A stretch of DNA of 64,000 bases, from positions 11,693,873-11,757,872 of the forward strand of contig JAMKCF010000020.1 in assembly GCA_023634235.1 (NCBI GenBank), given 5' to 3'. Within the stretch, counting starts at the first letter, position 1. Each line of letters opens with the position of its first letter. The notes under the pieces are model-generated. The model was not told the origin of the DNA, did not search any database, and worked only from the letters and a program-made list of their open reading frames with translations. Shown here piece by piece: positions 56,160-64,000 of the stretch. The translations under genes and the position numbers were made by a program. This DNA is from Pisaster brevispinus (taxonomy: Eukaryota; Echinodermata; Asteroidea; Forcipulatida; Asteriidae).

Positions 56160-58630
56160 TAAGCGTAATAGCCAATTTTAGATTACATACAACTCAACAG
56201 CCATTAATGCGTTACCACTTAACATGTCCCCTGAAGTACAGAGCCGAGAAATATTACTTATTAATTTCTTCTGAATGTTGAATCTTTCAAAATCCGTTTT
56301 TGTTCTCATTATTTATGATCAACATCACACAGATTCGCGGCACTCCGTCGTCCTTAGCAAATACCGAAGACGTTTTCGTAATAGATTATTTAGATGAAGT
56401 TATGCCGATGGTGCTTCAGTTCGGATTAATGTCCTTCATACTCCTGCCCTCCAATTAAGAGCTTTTCATGTTTCTACCGTCGCACACCGTAATTAAGATT
56501 ATATAATTATTGTATTTACTCCCATTCATAGCAGAAAGGTCAAGGAAAACATATCAGGCTAAGAAAGCACTGGAAAACAAGAACAAACACAATTCCCCAC
56601 CAGGTGCCCGCATTATGATGAAAACGAAAGTTTCGTGATCGAAAGGCATGGCAAAAAGGAAATGTAGCTCCTATGTTTTTGTTTAATTCAATTTCCCTTT
56701 GTTCACCCTACATCAAAAAAGGACTGCTGCGGATATGCTTTCCTCCCGAGAACAATATCTGAGTGGAACTCACTTTCTATAGATGTCTGGGAAGCTATTC
56801 CAAAAATTGTCTTCAACACTAAGGGGGGCCTACATATAAACTTACTGTTAAAATGTTCTGCTATCAACCACGCGCCTGCAACTACCAACAGTGGATTGAT
56901 ACTGCGGCTGCAGTGGCAACAGTTTACACTTACACAATACACAATGTAGTACTACAAGACACCAACCTCTTTCATCGAATGCAATCTTTTCTCTCATAGG
57001 TCGTCTTGTGATTCGACGTCCTACCTCAACACAATTACGTCTCAACACGATTTTGACTGTTTTTGTGTCAGTCAAAATCCAACGCTACCTTTGTGTTGAA
57101 TGATTATCATAAGAATTCAGGAATGAACTAAAAGATCGTTATACAAAAACGCACAAACCATATTACTTGAAATGTGGAGTCATCAAACTTTTTGGATTTT
57201 GAGAAAAAAATTGTACTTGATGAGTATCGAACTGTTGCCAGTTTTCAAAAAGACTCTTATCTATTGGGAAATGAGTGTGGATCACAAAACTGAATTTGGC
57301 CTTGGGGCCCCACTTAGTACAAATGCTCATGCCTCGCCTGGGTTTGCAACATTCATCTTAAAGGTAGGGTATACTTTTGGTAATTGTAAAAAAACCAGTA
57401 TCCGCACTTCGTGTATCCCAATTAAAGCATTAAAATAACCAACCTGTATTTGTTTTTCTTTTTTCAAATGGTCCTTGAAATTGCAGGAAAACATTGAAAG
57501 AAAAAACACCCTTGTTGAACAGAATTGTGTGCTTTCAGATAAGAAAAGCTTCATGACTGACTGACGCTTTTTTCAGACTCAAAATCTTGGGTGAAAAAAA
57601 TCCTCTTTCTCTCAAACTACATCTCTTCAAAGGGGGTCGTTTCTAACAACGTTTTATATCAACAGCTCTCCAGTACTCTTTATACCGAGTAAGTAATTAC
57701 CATGTAGATTATTTCACCCTCCCTTCACAAAGAGGGTGTAATCACTATGTGTATCTTACTGCATTGACAATAATTATGCCCAATTTGCAATGTTTCCTGG
57801 GAACGCCCACAAAAAACAAGCCTCGCTCAACACGTTTTACGTGTGATAAACTGGTGGAACGACAAGTGCTTCAACGGTAGAGGGGATATTAACAGGTGTT
57901 TAGTCAGCTGAACCGAGAAATATTTGTCAGCATCCGTAATTTCTCTCATCAATTATGAAAAACCTTGCAAAGCATACTCTTTGTCTACATCAAATGCATT
58001 ATTACTTCATTAAAATTCCATGAACAAGTTTTGTATTTTATTTTATTTATGTATTAGTTTGACAACGCATAAAGGATACTTGGATCCTACACCAATTAAA
58101 TTAAACCCTTGAGCTCCGCGGTAATTCATTGGACTACGAAACAACCGCCGTTAATATTTCCTACTATTTCCGGCCGCTGAAACAGAAAGTATAGTGAAAC
58201 CCTGACCAGAATCAGTAACATCTTCGATCTGTTGATGAGAAGTACATTTGATGCTCACTCATTCTGTAAATTAAATGCAGATATCTGAGTGAACTGCTAG
58301 CGATGCATTGAAACGGTTTTCTGTTCGTTGTCTTTAGTGGGTTGACATCCTTACTTAGTCTGAAAATATAGAAGTAGCAGTTGCAAACTGCTTTACCCAC
58401 CGAAAGGACCTATGTGCACCAACGAAACTGTTAATCGCTACACGGGGAGTTATATCAACACAGTGTAACGTGGTCTGAGAGGGTTATTTGGCATTTACTG
58501 AGTCGAATCTTTGAGCTACTACGTCAACATCAGTGACATGGGCCGCGCATGACGTGCTCCTCTAACGGACCCTTTTTCTGCATTTCGCTGGAACGAGAAG
58601 CATTGTGAGGTTGGCGCATCAATCGCAACA
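56160..58630. other. Intergenic upstream of the receptor exon
   Basis: It contains the repeat pieces at about 57,010 and 57,790. No exon is recognised. The last ~100 bp before 58,654 would be 5' UTR or promoter of the receptor; no TATA box is evident to me. Confidence 0.35.
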
Positions 58631-58653
58631 TAGTGGCAGAGAATATTAAGAAA

Positions 58654-58881
58654 ATGTACAAGTTTCTGTTAGCATGTCTGGTTGTTCTATCCAGCTCCCC
58701 GTGCGAGTGCTCCGACAATAATCTAACCAAGCTTCATCTTTTGGGGCTGTTTCCTATGACGGGATCATGGGCAGCTGGAGGGACGTTGGAACCGGCTACG
58801 AGGCTCGCCGTTGAAGATATCAATGCCGATGATGGTATCCTAGCTGGCTTTCAGATTGTGATGATCAACAGGGACACGGCG
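58654..58881 (+). CDS. GABA-B-type receptor, first coding exon
   Basis: The ATG at 58654 opens 76 codons ending exactly at a donor, ACGGCG|GTAAGG, in phase 0. Residues 1-19 (M-Y-K-F-L-L-A-C-L-V-V-L-S-S-S) are a signal peptide. Then K-L-H-L-L-G-L-F-P-M-T-G-S-W-A-A-G-G and P-A-T-R-L-A-V-E-D-I-N-A-D-D-G-I-L follow, the standard opening of the Venus-flytrap ligand-binding domain of class C receptors. The G-L-F-P-M-x-G-x-W form with A-x-x-x-A-V/L-E-D-I/V-N points to the GABA-B branch rather than metabotropic glutamate receptors. The product would be a plasma-membrane G-protein-coupled receptor. The remaining exons are not recognised in the 5.1 kb downstream, so the gene continues beyond the window. 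Confidence 0.75.
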
Positions 58882-59228
58882 GTAAGGGAAATATTTTCTT
58901 TATTTGACAAACAAAAACACCAATACTTTTGAAGGACATAAATGCAAATGTGCATTTTGTTTTCCAAACAAATAAGATAACCAACTGTTTACTTGTTGGC
59001 TTACCTTAGCAATATGATAAATTGGAAAATTGAATAAGCTGTTGCAAACTGCTTATACCAACCAAATGGACAAGATGCACAAAAAAAGAGTAAGTGGCCA
59101 GACTTTTCGATCATGTCAGAAATCCTCGAAGGCTGACAAAACCAGGACTCGAAAAATACTTCATCTGTGTGCTTTCTGCCTCTCTCTGCCCCTCTCTCAC
59201 CCTCCCCCTCATACTCTCCATCTTTCTC

Positions 59229-59277
<49 letters not shown>

Positions 59278-60095
59278 CTTTTCATCTCTTTCCACTTGAC
59301 TGCTTTTGTTATACACCACGTATGCATTTGTCAGTTTTTGTATGGTCTTTTTTTGTAATGCATTCTTGTAGGTGCCCCGAGCACTCTACGGGTGGATATG
59401 TGCGCATTATAATCGTTGACATTAATATTACTAAATCTGCGTTGGCAACAACGACAACGACGGCGACGACGACAACAATTTATCACATCCATGCTTTACA
59501 ATACCAAATGTACAATGATCCAATGATCAGGCCGGGGTTTTTGTTGTAGCAAAAAACCCACAAAAACAAAAACAACAAAACACCCCCCAAAAACCTAACA
59601 ACAGCAAAACAAACTTGCAACGACAGCATCCGATATAACGTCACTTTAGGCGTGTAATCCAGGCACGGCTTCAAAGTGTTTTGAGCCTAATTGGAAAATC
59701 ATAATCGACACACCACCAATAAGCACTTGCTCTCTCAACTGCACTAGCACAAGTTGTCCCTTCCACACATTATGTAAAATTATCCAAACATTATAAGGTA
59801 TATCTTTTGAACAACAATTCTATATAGATTTAATACATGTGTCTCCTGTACCACCATTATGCCGTTAGCACTTTGCAGCAGCTTCAGCTGGTACAAGGAC
59901 TTGAGGGTGACATCGATGGTAATGACGTCACTGGAATCAAATGTATTGTTTATCAACAAAATTGTACAAATCGTGTATATTATATGTCTTCTTAGCAGGT
60001 GAATGATATCCCAATCACCAGTTTTTGATAAACACATTTTTTGACCAAGCTGTGAAAAAAAACGCATCTCATAAAATTATTATACATTATTATGT
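58882..60095 (+). other. Receptor intron 1 with (TC)n tract
   Basis: This is intronic sequence. A (TC)n stretch lies at about 59,219-59,275, and AC/GA-rich 'acaacgacaacgacgg' near 59,446. Several frames over these tracts are artefacts. No second receptor exon is recognised. Confidence 0.45.
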
Positions 60096-60319
60096 TTGTA
60101 CGTTTTTTTCCAACCTACTTCGACAATCGGTTTATGTTTTTTGAGGATTTTGGCTTCCCTTCACGCCTGTAATTTGGCAATAAAACATTTAAAAAATGGA
60201 ATTGTTTTGCGCACTTTTCACTGTTTTCAACATATGTATTTCTCAGCATTGATACTACAATTAATAATAATCAATATTTTATTCATTGGGCGAAAATACG
60301 ATAACCATAATGTCAAAAT

Positions 60320-60641
60320 GGCCTACTGCTGCACCCACAGTGCTGCGGTGCAATGCGGCATCATTTCATCAAAATTGACAGAGTTCCATTGCTGTAGAGT
60401 AAAAAGATCGAACTGCCCCCAGTCAAGAATTGGTAACGTTGACGTGTCTTTCTATAACACACTTGTCGAAGACTTCTCCCGGGCATTAGCTGTGGACAGA
60501 TGGAAGGGAGTTTTGACAACTCCCTGCCTCCTGCTTGCCAATGTTACTGATACAGTCGACAACCAACGTGTCTTATTTGCATACGGACGAATTCCCACTG
60601 TCCACTCTGACTTGAAAGTAGTCAAACCGTGTGATGGTTAG
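60320..60641 (+). CDS. Unrecognised open frame within receptor intron
   Basis: A plus frame of up to 181 codons ends at 60641. Its last ~107 codons, from M-A-Y-C-C-T-H-S-A-A-V-Q-C-G, look the most protein-like, including V-E-D-F-S-R-A-L-A-V-D-R-W-K-G and R-V-L-F-A-Y-G-R-I-P. It does not match the expected second part of a GABA-B ligand-binding domain. It could be a separate exon, a retroposed fragment or chance. No splice sites stand out. Confidence 0.25.
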
Positions 60642-61564
60642 AATTAGAATTGAACTTCATTTCTTATTATCGTCCTGGAATGGATTATTAAAACTTAGGC
60701 TGCTATTTCAGCCTAAAAGTAGTGACTATCATCAAACAAATAATGAGTATGAGTACGGATTGTGAGATGTATCCGTGTCGTCGAAGTTTTGAAATGGAAA
60801 TTGTACAAACACTAAAAAACAAACCCACCCAAGTTACATGAATCGGGAAGGGGGGGGGGGTCAAATCCAGAACCGAAATAAAATAATGTACGCGTTTAAA
60901 ATAGGACGGATGATGGATATGGTTAAAGACTTTAACGGTAGGATCATTCATAGAACGGTAAATACTCCAAAACATAATGGATATAAAAACTTACTTGATG
61001 AGAAGAACTGCAGCTTTTGAGAAAATTTCGGAAATGATTTCATTAAAAAGTAATATGGTTTGAACAATTGCTCACCCCAAAACAATTGAATTTGAGAAAC
61101 TATTCATGCAGGAATCGTTTCTCAGATTTCTGAAGGCTGGTGTCCCTTTCGTGTTTGCTGCGGCCAGAGATGGGGGTTGGTACCCGCTAAGCATGGTTCG
61201 ACGTTTTTGAAAAATAAATACCGTGATAGGTTTTTTTGGTTGTTTTTTTTTTCTCAGTAAAATAGAATCTGTATTTAGCTGAAATTTCCACTTGTGACTT
61301 TTACTGTATCTTTTTCTTTTCCAAATGTTGTTGACAAAATAAAATCTATGAACCTGCAACTCTGCTTTTTATTAAAACTATGGTCGCCCTACATCTGAAT
61401 TTCTGAATGATACAAGAAATGTTTGTGTACGTGCATGCTGATTGTGGAATCACGAATCACAATTACAAGAGGGGTGCCACGATGAAAATGAATTTAGCGA
61501 CCTACTTATTTTCCAATAGATAGAGTCCTCAATACGATGGGAGGAAATTACAAGTCTCATGTTA

Positions 61565-61629
61565 AAGGGATGAAAATTCCACTGTGCTTGGTAACTAAAG
61601 GGGTGAAAATTCCACTGTGCTTGGTAACA
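61565..61629. repeat. Short tandem duplication
   Basis: 'gggatgaaaattccactgt' followed by 'gcttggtaac' is repeated immediately with one or two differences. Confidence 0.8.
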
Positions 61630-62504
61630 TTCAACTGCAGTTTTGTCAAAATCCCAAATTTGCGTACAGAGAATTGTTAGTCCATTTCCTCTTTGAAATG
61701 AACAAAGCCTTTTTTGTACAATGACTTCATGTTTCTAGTTTTGCTCTGTAATAGTGTCAAATAAAATGACATTTAGGCCCCCCCCCCTTACACCATTTTA
61801 ACATGAGATTAGATACCTGTAATTTTGTCCCCGCTTTCTTAAGGTCTCTACCTAATGGAAAAAAAAGAAGGTTCTTCTCCTGTAAGTGCACCATATGATT
61901 TTATCTCTTGTATTTTACCAAAATTCTTCGAGGTAAAACAAAAAGGGTATATTTACAATATCAACATAAGGGACTGACTGGCTTGTATGGAATGTATTTC
62001 TATGTTGTTGTTTTTTGTTCTAGGTTTTGATAAATATTGTAGATATCATGTAATCCAGCCTCTGGCTGCAATGTGGTTTTAGCGAAGCAACAACAGCAAA
62101 AAATAACTTATAAACACAACTGAGTTTGACCTCGGAGCCCCCCTTTGAAGGAAGGTATACTGCATCATTAGTCGAGTCATTTGTTTCGTCACCTGGGGGT
62201 ATTCGGGGACGCAGTCACGTATCCTCCCTTGATGTCCGTGCTGCTCTCTTTTAATTTATGGACCTTTGTGTCAAATTGTATAAGTAGACTGCTACTGAAG
62301 AAGAAACCTTTGTTTCCCTCTCCTTTGGGTTTTGCTTGTGAATTGTATTCTTTTCCGTCTTATAGTTTTTTTTAAACCCAAGCACCCTGTGAACATTTTG
62401 TTATTGTTTTCTACATGATTTTTCGCATAATATATCACGTCCCTATAAATTCGATTTCAGAATCTAATTAAAACATTCACTTGGTGTGTGTGTATGTGTT
62501 GGGT

Positions 62505-62590
62505 TGTGTTTTGTTTTTGTTTTTGTTTTTGTTTTTGTTTTTTTGTTTGTTGAGGTGTTTGTTTGTTGTTGTTTTTTGTTTTTTTTTTAG
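62505..62590. repeat. (TTTTTG)n tract
   Basis: Consecutive 'gttttt' hexamers grade into TTTG and poly-T and end in GGGGGG. Confidence 0.8.
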
Positions 62591-64000
62591 GGGGGCTGGT
62601 TAAATTAAAGTTGTTTTATAACTCTTTGTGTTAAAGTCACCTTTAACCGGACAGCTTTCCTGTTGAAAGACAACATTTCAAATTCTTATTTGAGCCATGT
62701 TTCCCATTGTACTCCGCGGTAGAAGATATACATTTCAGGACGGATGAATATGAGAAAGACAAACATGTATTCTTCAGACTCCCCAGTCTAAGCCATCATG
62801 GCAGTAAATAAGCTTCAGTACAAGTTCTTGCTAGAACAAATCTCTATCCCCTGCCACAGAGGCACTGTGATAGAACACAGGCTAGTTTTTACTAGAGCCA
62901 ACTATTTCTTGACACTTTTTCTACAACCAAATATCTCTAAGGAAAAATTTTACTAAAAATGGAAAAAAACACAATGTTTTTGATGATAGATCGATGGTGA
63001 CGCAAAATTTGTAGTTGACAGACCTATACAAAAGTATTACGATGACTTTCAGCGCTTCTGACAAAGTTTGGCGACACACTTGATTTCTATCTGAACACAG
63101 AGTTTGACAAACGTTGCACTAGAGGGTGTGCTGTGAAAAGCTAGATTGTACACAGATTCTATTTAGCATTTTTCATTTGTGTAAACAAGGTCTACCTTTT
63201 TAAATATTGTTCTTTAAGAATTTGCTTCCTGTCAACTATAGTCCATTTTTGTGGGTCTTCTCTTCTTTCCTTTTCTGAAGATAATAACTATGGGTAAACA
63301 AGTGCCAAAAGCGCTCAGTTCGAAAGCAACTTTACATACCTAGGCCTATAGAAAAGAAAAAAATCTATGAAAAACCAAGAACAAACAGACGAATCGTGAA
63401 ACCTCTAGCAGTCCATTGTTATGAACGGTTGACGATGATCAGTTTGAGAAGGTCTTTTTTTTCAACTAAAAATAAATCGGTATTTCAAACATTATTGTCT
63501 GACAGTATTAAGTGATAGAAACACGGCTGGCGGCACGTATCCTTGAGTTCTACTGCGGCAAGGGCCTCGCAAGGCTACGAATACAGATACGGATACGGAT
63601 ACGTCAACACATTGTGTGCTCACATGACGCGCAACCGCGACTTCCGTGTTTTGCATGCGCGTTGACAATGGATACAGGAGCTCATGCACGTACATTAAAA
63701 ACGGATACCGTTTTGCTGATTTTAGTTGTATTTTTGACCTAGATTTTTACCCCTGTATTGCTTTTAAAGGTGTCATTTATGACATAGATAGAAATGTGTT
63801 TATCATTTGTAAGCAAAATTTCGGGGAAATTGCAGTATAAACAGTCGTCTCTATTTTGCCATGCTTGCTGAAAACTTTCTTTACATGCGTTTAACATGGT
63901 GGTTCGAAAACGAACAGTTCAACAAAAATACTGTTCAATCAAATTCTCCATTGCAACAAGAACATCAACAACAAAGTTTTGGGATTTGTTTTGCTTGCAA

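Larger units (their letters stand above)
60642..64000. other. Probable intron/intergenic, repeats only
   Basis: It contains G11 (60,850), a 32-38-bp tandem duplication at 61,565-61,629, C10 (61,778), a (TTTTTG)n tract at about 62,510-62,590 and a small 'atacggatacggatacg' repeat near 63,588. No exon is recognised. Confidence 0.4.

Overview
The window is eukaryotic nuclear DNA. It is AT-rich and intron-dense, with almost no long open frames, GT/AG splice signals, tRNA-derived SINE pieces, many short inverted-repeat transposons and long microsatellites. The two recognisable genes (a secreted farnesoic-acid-O-methyltransferase-like domain protein and the first exon of a GABA-B-type receptor) and the style of dispersed repeats suggest a marine invertebrate deuterostome, most likely an echinoderm. 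That placement is inference.

Region 1, about 1-25 kb, is one large repeat domain. It is built from degenerate units of roughly 100 bp and from two exon-like modules with splice sites: E2 (127 nt in four copies) and E1 (about 120-131 nt, at least 16 copies). E2 leaves one base (G) and E1 starts with two (AT), so the two modules would splice in frame. From about 5.33 to 15.59 kb the domain folds into a ~10 kb inverted repeat whose axis, near 10,455, lies inside a satellite of self-complementary units. Further right come a 1.13 kb tandem triplication with a 23-bp-period palindromic microsatellite (18-20.8 kb) and a second inverted arrangement of AT-rich repeats (20.8-24.9 kb).

Region 2, about 25-43 kb, is mostly intergenic. 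It holds a broken LTR-retrotransposon remnant (tRNA-Pro-like primer site plus gag fragment, 29.66-30.5 kb), candidate plus-strand exons of an unrecognised gene (33.6-35.4 kb, two of them phase-compatible), a possible first coding exon on the minus strand (42.3 kb), SINE pieces, a 55-bp inverted-repeat element with perfect 9-bp target-site duplications (39.6 kb), and other dispersed repeats.

Region 3, 43.4-48.8 kb on the minus strand, is the best gene: four exons, every intron in phase 1, signal peptide first, 255 residues. One intron carries a cluster of GGGTCA/TGACCC half-sites.

Region 4, 49-64 kb, is intergenic with a 0.67 kb terminal-inverted-repeat element, a 320-bp (AG)n tract and other repeats. 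At 58,654 lies the signal-peptide exon of a GABA-B-like receptor on the plus strand; I recognise no further exon of it, so its first intron probably runs past the window end.
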